A stretch of DNA of 64,000 nt from Alopecurus myosuroides (Eukaryota > Streptophyta > Magnoliopsida > Poales > Poaceae): assembly GCA_028641055.1 (NCBI GenBank), contig CM054062.1, forward strand, positions 137,000,682-137,064,681, written 5' to 3'. Below the pieces are notes generated by a model that saw only the letters and a list, made by a program, of their open reading frames with translations, had not been told where the DNA came from and searched no databases. Made by a program: the position numbers and the translations under genes. Positions 21,701 to 31,327 of the stretch are shown piece by piece; position 1 is the first letter of the stretch; every line of letters starts with the position of its first letter.

Positions 21701-21973
21701 GGACCCAAAGGAGGAGTAATCACCATAGCTGGTGATTTTAAGCTAGCAAATGAGTTGGAGAAAGAAAACGCCCTTTGCGCTCAAAGAGTCATAGCAAAGG
21801 AAGAACTGAAGGAGTTGGCAAAGGAGGTACCGCCGACAGAAATGCCGGCAGGAAAAGAAACCCGGAAGCAAACAGACAGCTTCAAGGCATCCGAGAATAC
21901 AAGACAGGTAATCCTAGATCCCAAAGATCCGACAAAATTCGTTGTTGTAGGGACTGGGATGACCGACAAATAG

Positions 21974-22987
21974 GAAGGCGAGCTCATCAAGTTCCTCCGT
22001 GAGAACTGGGATATTTTTGCCTGGTGTCCAGCTGACATGCCAGGCGTACCCAGGGAACTTGCTGAGCACCAACTCAAGGTGATTCCAGGATCAAAACCCG
22101 TTAAACAAGGTCTCCGTCGATTTGACGGAAGAAGACGGAAGGCTATTGGCAAGGAAATTATCCGGCTTTTAGCAGCGGATTTCATCCAGGAAGTAATCCA
22201 CACTGAATGGTCCGCAAATCCGGTATTAGTACCGAAGAAAGACACTACTGCTCTTAGAATGTGTATAGATTACACAAGCTTGAACAAATTGTGTCCAAAA
22301 GATAGGTTTGCGTTACCGCGAATCGATCAAATAATAGATGCCACTGCAGGTTCTGAGCTTTTGTGCTTTTTGGATGCATACTCCGGGTACCACCAAATAC
22401 GCATGAAAAAGGAAGATCAAATTAAGACTTCTTTTATAACCCCGTACAGGACGTATTATTACGTAACCATGCCATTTGGCCTGAAGAACGCAGGTGCAAC
22501 CTACCAGCGTTGCATGCAACGTTGCTTGCATAGTCAGATTGGCAAAAACGTCCATGTTTATGTGGACGACATTGCTGTCGTAACCAAGGAAAAAGATACA
22601 CTCCTTGAGGATTTGCGAGAAACTTTCCAAAACTTGCGCACTTACAAGATAAAGTTAAATCCATCTAAGTGTGTATTCGGGGTTCCCTCAGGAAAACTTT
22701 TGGGTTTTATCGTTTCTCATAGAGGAATAGAAGTTAACCCGGAAAAGATAAAAGCCATCTTGAACATCTCGAAGCCTACGTGCGTAAAAGATGTCCAAAG
22801 ATTGACGGGTTCCGCCGCTGCCGTCAGCAGATTTATTAGTAGGCTGGGGGATAGAGCCCTACCACTCTACAAGTTGCTGAAGAAATCCGACAAAGTCAAG
22901 TGGATAGCAAAAGCATTGCAATATCTAGCAGTTATGTCTCTTCCGTACTTAGTTCAATTTCTATGTAAACATCTTTTGAGATCATGA
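21974..22987 (+). pseudogene. pol: E4 reverse transcriptase, truncated before RNase H
   Basis: Continues the protease frame after TAG 21971-21973. Landmarks: ELIKFLRENWDIFAW, MCIDYTSLNKLCPKDRFALP, LDAYSGYHQIRMKKEDQIKT, MPFGLKNAGATYQR, catalytic YVDDI (22559-22573), LGFIVSHRGIEVNPEKI, and LYKLLKKSDKVKW at about 22865-22902. Homology stops there: the following residues are unrelated and the frame ends at 22987, so the connection, RNase H and integrase are deleted. The RT core itself is uninterrupted. Without the rest it cannot complete a replication cycle alone. Confidence 0.92.
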
Positions 22988-23561
22988 AATAAAGTTGTTG
23001 GAATTTTGGTATCCATGTTTTTTTAGTACAAAGCATGATTCCACCTTATCTATTTCCCAATGATCTTACAAAATACTCAATGTTAACCCGAATTGTGCCT
23101 GCGTACTCGGCGTTAAGAAACTGAATGATTTTTCAGCCTGCTAATGGCTAAAGGAAAACTGAATTGCCTGCGTGCCCAAGTTTCATTTAAAATTCCTTGC
23201 TTTTCTAAGTATTTTCTGATTGCTTATATGTTGGGTCACTAGATCTAGTTAGTAAAAATGCCTTTAGTATGATCCATGTTTCCGAGTTTTAACTGATTGG
23301 TTATACCCAGTTACTCGACATGACGATTCATAATGCTATCGAGCCATTTCAAACACTAAGGACAGTCAAAACACATATGCCAGAGAACTTAGAAGTTAAA
23401 GGAATAATAAAATCCGAACACTTTGCAAAGAATTTCATAATTAAGATTGCAAAAGGCGGAGTTTTCATTCATACAAATAGAAACATTACATTTTGGATTA
23501 CATTGTAAGAACAGTAATGCTCCTATTGTCTACTTCCGCTATCCAGGTTCAAGGTAGCCCT
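22988..23561 (+). other. E4 non-coding stretch between pol and antisense gene
   Basis: AT-rich. No protein-like frame on either strand. It probably holds the scar of the RNase H/integrase deletion (junction near 22903) and the 3' untranslated part of the antisense gene. Confidence 0.6.
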
Positions 23562-26511
23562 TCAAGCATCCGACTCTTCCTCGCTGCTGTCGTCCTCGGG
23601 GATTGGAGGGATCTCCTCTTCTGGATAATTGACGGAGATATTTACCATGGAGGCAATCTGGGTGGCGTGGCCTTTGATTTCATCAAAGATGGTATTTCGC
23701 TGAGTATCCGTGTATCCTTGAGGGAGACCGGACGCCACGCGCCAAGATTTAGCACCAGGGTAGTGCATGCGCATAAGGCCGAGTGCCATGTGCGCACCAC
23801 CCCGTGCAGCGGAACGCGGGATGGAATCCCTGGATTCCGCCACCTCCATGATGGCTCCCGGAAGTTTTTCAACCTCCGAGAACTCCCCAGTCCTTGCGGG
23901 AAGGAACTTATTGACCAGCTGCATTCCAGCAGCCCGGATCGAAGTCCATGTCTTCCCAAAGGCTCGGATTCCTTCAAGCCGAGTGCCATCTGGGGTATCT
24001 CCTGTTTTTCCAATAAAACAACCAAAAGGATTAGGTGAAAAACAGAGAAGAAAAGCAAGATATGGAAAAATGGTAAAGGTAGCAGAAAGTTACATATAAG
24101 CTTGTCGATCTCGGAGACTTCCTCCAGGCGAAGGTTCAGAGCATTTTCTAAATCCTGAATGGTGGATTTATCCTTCTCCGCCTGCTCGGAAGCCTTGGAA
24201 TTGGCAACTCCAAGGGCCAAATTGCTGGCCTCCAGATCCTTTTGAGCCTTCACAAGATTCTTATGAAGGTCCAAATTTTCCTTTCGGAGATTCTCGGCAT
24301 TGCCGGCATCTTCAGCTATTTGCTTGGCCTTAGCCAAAGCAGCTGGAAAGCAAGGAAAATTCCGAGTTTAGAAAATTTCCGGAATAAGTACTTAGACAAA
24401 AAATTGAATCGAAAACTTCAGAGGAAAAATGTTTACCTGCTGTTTCCGACAAAGCGAGCTGAGACGATGCCAGCTCCGGCTCTCTCTCCTCAAGAATAGA
24501 AAGAAGATTTCTAACCTCTTTATTCTTGATGGAGAGTTTGTTGAAAACTTCTATGTTAATGGCTTCGGCGGTTTGCTGAAACATAGCAAGGAAAAGAATG
24601 GTTACTAAAAACATCAAAGCAAAAAAGAATACATTTTGTTTAATGCTTGGGGGCTAAAGTTACATACCTGGCTCATTCGTTGCAAACCCGCCAAGTTTTC
24701 ATTGAACCCTTTTGCGTATTCCGCAAAAAGGGTTCCGGCCGCGCTTAGGCCGTCATTGATAATCTTGAATTCCTTGTCAAAGGTGGGAATCTCCTCGTCA
24801 AATGTCCGAGAAGGTTTTCCCACCTCTGGAGCCGCCCTTTCCCTCGTGTCCGTGTTCGACACAACAGGCTGGCTGGGCTCTAGTGGCTTGGTGGTGGGGG
24901 CTGCAGCGTGCTCTTCCGGCATTGTGGATAGTGTATCTGGGGCGATGACGGGAGAAGGTTGGCTGCCTCGGCTGGAAACAACTTTGTGTTTCTTCAGCTT
25001 CTTCGGCTTTAGGTTGGAGGGGGGCAGGCTGAAAACAAAAAACCCGGAAAAGTTAAAACTCCGAAGTTGGAAGAAAAATTTCCATATAAGAAAAGAACTT
25101 AGAAGAAAAGAACCTGGAAGTGGCGACGGGGATCCCGTCAAGGTCGATAACTTCCTTAGAGGAAGAAATCTTCTTGCGCTTGCGCCCACCAGTAGTGGCA
25201 GTACGCAAGGCATCCAGCTCAGCTTCGGAGGCTAACTCCGAGTCTGGAAGTTTAGCGAACTGTCGAAAAAACAAATCAGAGTCAGAAGCAAGAAAATCCG
25301 AGAAAGAATGTTAAAACTATACCCAAATGACGGAAAAAATACCTTGGGAGCCGGATTGTCGGCCGTGTACATCGGCCGACTCGCTTCGTATTGGTCGCGG
25401 GATGCGATCAACTGGTTTGCGCGCCGTCGAAGATCCCTTGGAGACCAATCCTTGATGGATGTCCGCATTGGGTCGTTGGCTCCCGTGTATTCGCACAGGA
25501 GGCGGCCACCGTGATTGGCCAACGGCTGGATCCGCTTATTTAACCAGCAAAGGACCGTGTCCATGCCAGTTAGAGGTGGATCAGAGGAGGTGAGCTTGGC
25601 GATGCGCCGCTTGATCCTCAGAAGATCAGGCGGCAGAACCTGGACGGCTTCCGTTCCCCAATTATCTTGGGGAATGGCAGCAGTGTTGGAGAAAGGTGGA
25701 ACCCCTATGGCCTTTTTTGGGAAAGGCACATCGGGATGGTAGAAGAAAGAACCCGTCCAAAAATTGACGGATTCTGATGTCTTGATCTTGGGGAACCAAT
25801 CTTCCCTAAACCTCCGAAGAGTAAAGGAGATGGTCCCGCAAGTCGGGAGTGCGCCCTCCGAGGAGTTCCGCTTAACCCCGAAAAATACATCCAGAAATCT
25901 AACCTAGGCTCTAAACCTAAGTAACCCTCGAATAGGGCCTGGAACCCGGCCATATAAAGAATGGAGTTGGGTGGCAGGTTATGGGGTTGGATGTTGTAGT
26001 GGGAGAGGATTTGGAGGAAGAAAGCGGAAGGTGGAAGCCCCATACCTCTCAGGAGGTGGGAAGAAAGAAGAACCCTTTCGCCGTCTCTCGGCATTGGCTC
26101 GTTCTCGTCTTCAGGGAGCCGCCATTTCCCTTTGAGGATCAGGCCCTCCTTTTCCAGGTTTGGAAGGAGAGCTGGCGGAATGCTTCAGGCAATCCAATTG
26201 CCTGCAGTTTCCACCTCTTCCTCCGCTCTGGCGGCGGCGGACGCGGCGGCTTCCACAGCGGCGAGCTCGTCGCGGAGGAGCTGGATCTTGTCCTCCGCCG
26301 TTTCGGGAGCAAACGGCGGGGAGGGTGCGGAGCTTGAGCCCGCAGCGTTCGCGGCGGCGGAAAGATCCTCTCCGCCCGCCGCAGAGGCCGCGGTCTTTTC
26401 CGGCTCGTCGCCGGCGTGCTTCGGGGACCCGAGCTGCGGATCCAGATCGTTGATTATGTCGTCGACGGTGAGCGCGGCGGAGCGAGTGGGAGACGATGGT
26501 GAGGTTGCCAT
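23562..26511 (-). pseudogene. E4 antisense gene, six exons, gypsy-type transposon domain
   Basis: Exons read on the minus strand: 26511-25343, 25259-25114, 25028-24668, 24575-24437, 24342-24094 and 23998-23562. Introns of 83, 85, 92, 94 and 95 bases all start GT and end AG, and the frame is kept across each (phases 0, 2, 0, 1, 1). The last junction has two possible acceptors; only GGAG|ATACC avoids a stop. Full length would be about 833 residues. Exon 1 has an Ala/Glu-rich start, then a domain with GLPPSAFFLQILSHYNIQPH, LGLEPRLDFW and WLNKRIQPLANHGG, matching the plant putative gypsy-type transposon family (Pfam PF04195, from memory). Exons 4-5 are a long coiled coil; the C-terminus is acidic (SSEEESDA). 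Damage: TGA at 26187-26185 and a one-base loss near 25884. A TATA box lies 136 bases upstream. Its role in the element is not known. Confidence 0.88.
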
Positions 26512-27051
26512 TTGGTGGCGGCGCGATTGCGTTCGTGTGCTCTGGGTGCGTTCGTGCGCTCGGGATGGTTCTTCGCTCGGGAGCTTGTGCGCAGCAATGG
26601 CGTGACAGTGAGAATGCGGAAGGTTTTTGACGAGGACGAAGACGGCTATTTATAGCCAGAAATCCGTCATGATACGTGCCAACGGCTATTTTGACCGTTG
26701 GATGATCAACGCGTGTCACTCACCGGAAAATCCGGGAAATGAAACGACAGGGTAATGATGGTTATCTCCTCGTTTCCCGCGAGAATCTGTCAGAGATATG
26801 TTTCTGGGTTTTCCGAGTAAAACCCAAACGTCCCTTACGTCAGCATGATTAAGTGCGCTGACGTAAGAAGTTCCTTCTCCACGAAGGATCGTGAGAGAAA
26901 AGCCGGATTTTCAGGATTCCGAGTTTCACGTTACCATCTCTTTCAAAAGAAGAAGAATAAGAAGAATCAAGACTGCTGATTGAAATTTCTCGGACAAAGC
27001 ACATTTGGCGGAAGACGGCAAATCAGAGTTTTAATCCTTCTTGGGGGCTAC
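26512..27051. other. E4 3' internal region: antisense promoter and polypurine-like tract
   Basis: No sense coding. It contains the antisense leader and promoter, and ends CTTCTTGGGGGCTAC next to the right LTR; the G-rich TTGGGGGCTA (27040-27049) is the likely plus-strand primer. Confidence 0.6.
26647..26654 (-). promoter_or_regulatory. TATA box of the E4 antisense gene
   Basis: TATAAATA within GGCTATAAATAGCC on the minus strand, 136 bases before the antisense ATG at 26511, with a normal-length leader between. It implies a promoter independent of the LTR. Confidence 0.65.
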
Positions 27052-27602
27052 TGTCGGATATATACCGTATAGGGGTATATAAGATGGTAGTGAAAGTGCC
27101 TGGTTACCAGGGTGGCCCAAGTGGTAGTGGGCTGTGGTCCATTGGGCGGCCCAGTAACCTGACGCATAGAAGCCGGATTCTAGAAGAACCCGGATCACGG
27201 CCCATGTGATCTGGCTTGGAGGAGAAGACGGATTCCTTACTTTCCAAGTTATTGTTACCGTAGTCTTCTAGGTTTCCTATTCTGTAAGCCCTAATCCGAC
27301 TGTTATATAAAGCCGGACGGGAGATAAACAAACTGAACGAAAAAACAGAGAAGATATAGACCAACTCGCCGAGAAGTTGATCCTCTGCGAGTAGCTAGAT
27401 CCAAAACCTCACATTGTAATCCTGTTTCCAGGCTTTAGTCCTGATTAGTGAGAAGTGCAGGAGTAGGCACGTCGTACTGTCGCGACGTACCAAACCTGGG
27501 TAAATCCTGTGTCTACTGTCTACCACGCGATCCCGTTACCCCACGTCTCTACCGTAGTCTCATGGCACCCCCGTCTATGAAAACTACTACGATGTCTCGA
27601 CA
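27052..27602 (+). repeat. E4 right LTR (551 bp)
   Basis: Starts TGTCGGATATATACCG, ends GATGTCTCGACA and is followed by the ACATG duplication. TATA box at 27304-27311. Confidence 0.97.
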
Positions 27603-28783
27603 ACATGCAAACATGAGAGTACTCACATAAAACTACTAAAACTAACAACTCTGAATAAGAGATGCATGAAAACAAAGGCTAAACGTAGTACTAACAAAAA
27701 GTGAGCACTCACAGAACAATAAGAATGAAAACTAGAGTGTTCTAAGCAATGAAAACGAAGCGTGTCTCTCTCCCACACAAGTATGATAAGATACACACAT
27801 AAACTACAGCAAATAAAACTAAACAAACTGAAAGCAAAAATAAAAGACGCTCCAAGTAAAGCACATAAGATGTGGCCGAATAAAAATATAGTTTCACTAG
27901 AAGTGACCTCATAATTTGTCGATGAAGAAGGGGATGCCTTGGGCATCCCCAAGCTTAGATGCTTGAGTGTAAAGCACATAAGATGTGACCGAATAAAAAT
28001 ATAGTTTCACTAGAAGTGACCTCATAATTTGTCGATGAAGAAGGGGATGCCTTGGGCATCCCCAAGCTTAGATGCTTGAGTCTTATTGGAATTTGCTGGG
28101 ATGTACCACCGGGGAATCCCAAGCTTAGGCTCTTCACTCTTCTTGATCACATAATATCATCCTCTTCTCTTGACCCTTGAAAACTTCCTTCACACCAAAC
28201 TTCTCACAATCTTCATTAGCAACGTTAGTGCAATCGAAATAATAAATTCACATGGTTCCTTTTCAACACAAGCTAACACTAATAAACACATTAGCTACTG
28301 TCACAACTTCTTTTAAAACTCTTTTTCTCAAAATAACACCAAAAGAAAGAGATTAAGAGGCAAATGCAATTATTGGCAGAAATCTGTCAAAACAGGACAG
28401 GCAGGTAAACATGATTTTTTTCGAAAATCCTATGTTGCTCAAATCAAAAAATTGTCAGCTAAGAAAAGTTGCGTATATAGCCCAGGATTACACACAAAAA
28501 AAGCTCAGGTCATTTTGATTTTTCTGTGAGTTTATACGAATTTAACAGTGGACAGCAGAAATCTGTTTCCTGTGCAGAAATCCGAAATATAGTCTAAACT
28601 TTCCACTAGAGGCTTTACTTGTCTCAACTAATTCATGAAATTAAATATACAAAGGAGTTTCTACAGAAGTATACAACCCCTTGACTCAAATAAAACAGAT
28701 AAAAACAATGCAAAAATAAAAACATGGGTTATCTCCCAAGAAGTGCTTTTCTTTTAATGCCTTTCAGCTAGGCACAATGATTT
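27603..28783 (-). other. E2 internal region right of E4, with PPT-like repeats
   Basis: Starts with the right copy of the E4 target duplication (27603-27607). Mostly non-coding. It contains a 113-bp tandem duplication and three copies of a sequence like the E2 polypurine tract (27945, 28058, 28116). Frames seen here are the hairpin sequence read as protein and are not supported. Confidence 0.65.
27856..28081. repeat. 113-bp tandem duplication in E2
   Basis: Copies 27856-27968 and 27969-28081 differ at one position (GGCCGAA against GACCGAA). Each contains a perfect 9-bp hairpin GGGGATGCC-TTG-GGCATCCCC followed by AAGCTTAG. Confidence 0.93.
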
Positions 28784-29788
28784 TTAAAAGATGCTCAAAT
28801 AAGAATAAGAGTTGAAGCACAATAAGAGAGCATCAAGAAGCAAATATAAAACACATTTAATTCGAACCCACTTCCTATGAAAAATAATCTTGTAGAAAAA
28901 CAAGTCAACGGAGCACAAAGTGACTAGCATAGGAAGACGAAATAAGTGCAACTTCAAAACTTTCAACATAAAGAGGGGAAACTTAATATTGTTGAGATGC
29001 ATAAAACCATGTTTCCCTCTCTCATAATAAATTTCAGCATCATCATGAATAAAATTAACAATATAACTATCACATAAAACATTCTTATCATGAGCCACAT
29101 GCATAAAAGAATCATTACTCTCCACGTAAGCATAGTCATTCTCATTAATAGTAGTGGGAGCAAATTCAACAAAATAGCTATCATTATAATTCTCATCACC
29201 ATAATCATCAAATATAGGAGGCATAGTATCATCAAAATAAAATTTCTCCTCAATAGTAGGTGGACTGAAAATAACATATTCATCATTGTAATCATCATAT
29301 ATAGGAAGAATAATATCATCATAAGCAATATAATAGTTATCCAACAAAATGTGTTCATTTGTAAACATATCATCATTTTTACTAGGAGGAGATGTATCAA
29401 GCATATAATCATCAGTAGCAAAAGGATTTTCAAACACATCATCCACAAGTTTAGAGCTTTCTATATCATCATTTTAAATATCAAAAGTAGTTAGCTTTTC
29501 CCAATCATGGTCACTACTATATGTAACAGGCATAGGCTCATCATCAAAGCAAATTTTCTCCTCCGTGCTTGGGGAACTAAAAAGACCATTTTCATATAAA
29601 CTAGCTTCCCCAAGCTTAGACTTTTCCATTGCATTAGCAATAATGGTGTTCAAAGAATTCATACTAATAACATTGCTATTAGCATGCAAATAAAGCTCCA
29701 TAGGTTTTTTTATTTTCTCTTCAAACACTTCATGTCCTAACTCAAGATAAAGATTATAAAGATCTCTCGTATTTTTGTTGTTTTCCAT
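28784..29788 (-). pseudogene. E2 leader reading frame, Asp/Tyr-rich, broken by one TAA
   Basis: ATG at 29788, about 105 bases downstream of the primer site in element direction. The frame runs 104 codons to TAA at 29476-29474 and then continues in the same frame to 28784 (about 334 codons in all). The first part is amphipathic (DLYNLYLELGHEVFEEKIKK), the middle very acidic with repeated DDY/DNY units, and the end hydrophobic and probably not real coding. It sits where gag belongs but has no gag core or zinc knuckle. Similar frames beside the primer site are, from memory, common in Triticeae Athila-type non-autonomous elements; no function is known to me. Confidence 0.6.
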
Positions 29789-29893
29789 TAAGCCTAACTA
29801 GTGAAAACAAGAAACAAAAATATTTAATTGCATAATCTAAAGGAAATAACTCCGAGCACTCACACCCGAGGATGTGAGTACCTTTTACCTTAC

Positions 29894-29912
29894 CTCCCCG
29901 GCAACGGAGCCA
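29894..29912 (-). promoter_or_regulatory. E2 primer binding site, tRNA-Asp-like
   Basis: TGGCTCCGTTGCCGGGGAG on the minus strand matches the complement of the plant tRNA-Asp 3' end (TGGCGCCGTTGCCGGGGA) with one mismatch. A 10-base spacer separates it from the LTR. Confidence 0.75.
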
Positions 29913-29922
29913 GAAAAGAGCT

Positions 29923-31287
29923 TGATGTCTACGCACACTTCTATTCTCGTAGACAGTGTTGGGCCTCAAAGTGCAAAGGTTTGTAGAACAGCAACAAGTT
30001 TCCCTTAAGTGGATCAGCCAAGGTTTATCGAACTCAGGGAGGTAGAGGTCAAAGATATCCCTCTCAAGCAACCCTGCAATTAAGATACAAGAAGTCTCTT
30101 GTGTCCCCAACACACCCAATATACTTGTCAGGTATATAGGTGCACTAGTTCGGCAGTCTGGATGATAATAAGTGATAATAGCAATCTGAAATAAAAATGG
30201 CAGAAAGCAAACATGTAGCAGAACAGGCGGAAAACGGTGTTTCAATGCTTGGAAATAAGGCCTATGGCTCCCAGTTTCACTAGTGGACACCCTCAACAAT
30301 TATCACATAATTGAATGCATAAATATCTCCCTTCACTATGCTACTCTGAACCACTCTCCGGTCGAATAACAAACACCATTTCATTGCGTAGGGCTTTAAC
30401 AACACTCCTCAAGTTTGTATTCCCATGTCTAGTTAACCCCACGCTTTCACTATGAGCGCCCTGGAAGGTACTAAGCAAACTCCACAATTTCATAGGGTCA
30501 TCTAACACAAGCTATAAATATCATGCTAAACCACAGGGTGCACACACTGTCACCTTTACACCGTGATCAAAGTGTTTACGGAGATCTCATAACAAAACCA
30601 CTTGAGTAGCATAATACATGAGGAGAAACATCTACTAATTCAACTAGATACAAAGCTCATGATCACATAAAGATCACACCATGGGAGAGAGAGATGAACC
30701 ACATAGCTAACGGTAGAGCCCTCAGCCTCGGGGGAGAACTACTCCCTCCTCATCATAGGAGACAGCAACAACGATGGAGATGGTGGTGGAGTCGATGGAG
30801 ATGGTTCCGGGGGCACTTCCCCATCCCGGCAGGGTGCCAGAATAGAGATATGTCCCCCGAAACTTGTCGTCAACGGCGGCGGAGCTACAGATGTATCTTG
30901 TGGAAAAGGTTGATTCTCCTAGGGTTTATGCATCGGGGAGTATATATAGGCGAAAGGGCGATGCCAGGGGGTGGCCAGGGGGCCCACACCACCTGGTGGG
31001 GCGAACAGGGGGTGGTGGCGCCACCCTGTGGCCCCCTCCGGAGCTCTTCGGGACTTCTCGATGCTTCCGAAACTTCTAAGACTTCTGGCTTTCGAATCGT
31101 CCAATTCCGAGAATATTTCCAGAACAACTTTTCTGAAACTAAAACAGCAAAAAACAGGAACTGGCTCTGTGGCATCTTGTCAATAGGTTAGTCCCGGGAA
31201 ATCGATAAAAATGACATGAAGTGTAAGGAAAACATGTGGCAAACAACATGGAACATCAGAAATTAAGGATACGTTTATGACATATCA
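29923..31287 (-). repeat. E2 5' LTR (1365 bp)
   Basis: In element direction starts TGATATGTCATAAACG at 31287 and ends GCGTAGACATCA at 29923. Contains TATATATA (30948-30941), a CCCTAG-type leader and a GC-rich segment typical of Athila-like grass LTRs. Confidence 0.85.
30941..30948 (-). promoter_or_regulatory. E2 5' LTR TATA box
   Basis: CGCCTATATATACTCCCC on the minus strand, followed by CATAAACCCTAGGAG; a good match to grass LTR core promoters. Confidence 0.65.
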
Positions 31288-31327
31288 CCGTCAAAGCAAC
31301 CTCTAGGGCTCTATGGCTCATTAGTCA
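31288..31327. other. 40 bp not assigned to any element
   Basis: Between the outer end of E2 and the outer end of E5. The first five bases (ccgtc) should be the E2 target duplication. Too short to classify. Confidence 0.6.

Larger units (their letters stand above)
18258..21973 (+). pseudogene. gag-pro: E4 gag and aspartic protease, broken by TAG and a frameshift
   Basis: Starts at ATG 18258 inside the LTR and reads through the primer site. The N-terminal third is acidic with a 9-residue tandem repeat, then Lys-rich; an in-frame TAG lies at 19239-19241, and one base is missing near 19641-19660 (the frame then shifts). A charged Arg/Asp-rich linker precedes the gag core (about 20200-20750: GSTNPDTWLSDYYTAVQ, then INGLPSRTVDSWDDMARVF), a Cys/His cluster (CVHHSQFGKPTHTNAQC, 20948-20998), and retropepsin with VLMDGGSSINIMY (catalytic Asp codon 21401) and ILGRPAFAKFMA. 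Catalytic D-G-G is unusual against the family's D-T/S-G. It ends at TAG 21971-21973, directly before RT. The product would form particles and process the polyprotein. Confidence 0.9.
17748..27602 (+). mobile_element. E4: Tat-lineage element with antisense gene, RNase H and integrase deleted
   Basis: Complete insertion of 9855 bp flanked by ACATG on both sides: two 551-bp LTRs, a tRNA-Lys primer site, gag, protease, RT, a 0.66-kb non-coding stretch, a spliced antisense gene, and a polypurine-like tract. RT stops at its thumb; RNase H and integrase are absent, so integration required enzymes from another copy. I count nine differences between the LTRs by eye (about 1.6 percent), indicating a fairly young insertion. 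An extra gene between pol and the 3' LTR, often antisense, is known from Tat-lineage elements such as Ogre and Grande. Confidence 0.96.
4651..31287 (-). mobile_element. E2: Athila-like Gypsy element, hosts E1, E3 and E4
   Basis: After removing E3 and E4 the pieces 4651-6083, 16759-17747 and 27608-31287 read as one minus-strand element: a 5' LTR on the right (31287 to 29923), a primer site, an acidic reading frame, about 4 kb of mostly non-coding internal sequence, a polypurine tract and a 3' LTR on the left broken by E1. No gag-pol is recognisable, so it is a non-autonomous member. LTR start TGATAYGTC and polypurine tract AAGCTTGGGGAT resemble Triticeae Athila-type elements such as Sabrina (from memory, not searched). 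The two LTRs differ strongly, so it may be a chimera of two elements. Confidence 0.75.

Noticed and set aside
23642..24337. Unspliced 231-codon minus-strand frame as a gene of its own
   Set aside because: It runs through intron 5 of the antisense gene; after the intron its frame is not the conserved one ending SSEEESDA.
27623..28137. Short minus-strand frames with repeated KHLSLGMPKASPSS
   Set aside because: They are the 113-bp tandem duplication and its hairpin read as protein.
29090..29494. Plus-strand Ile-rich frame
   Set aside because: Shadow of the acidic E2 frame on the minus strand.
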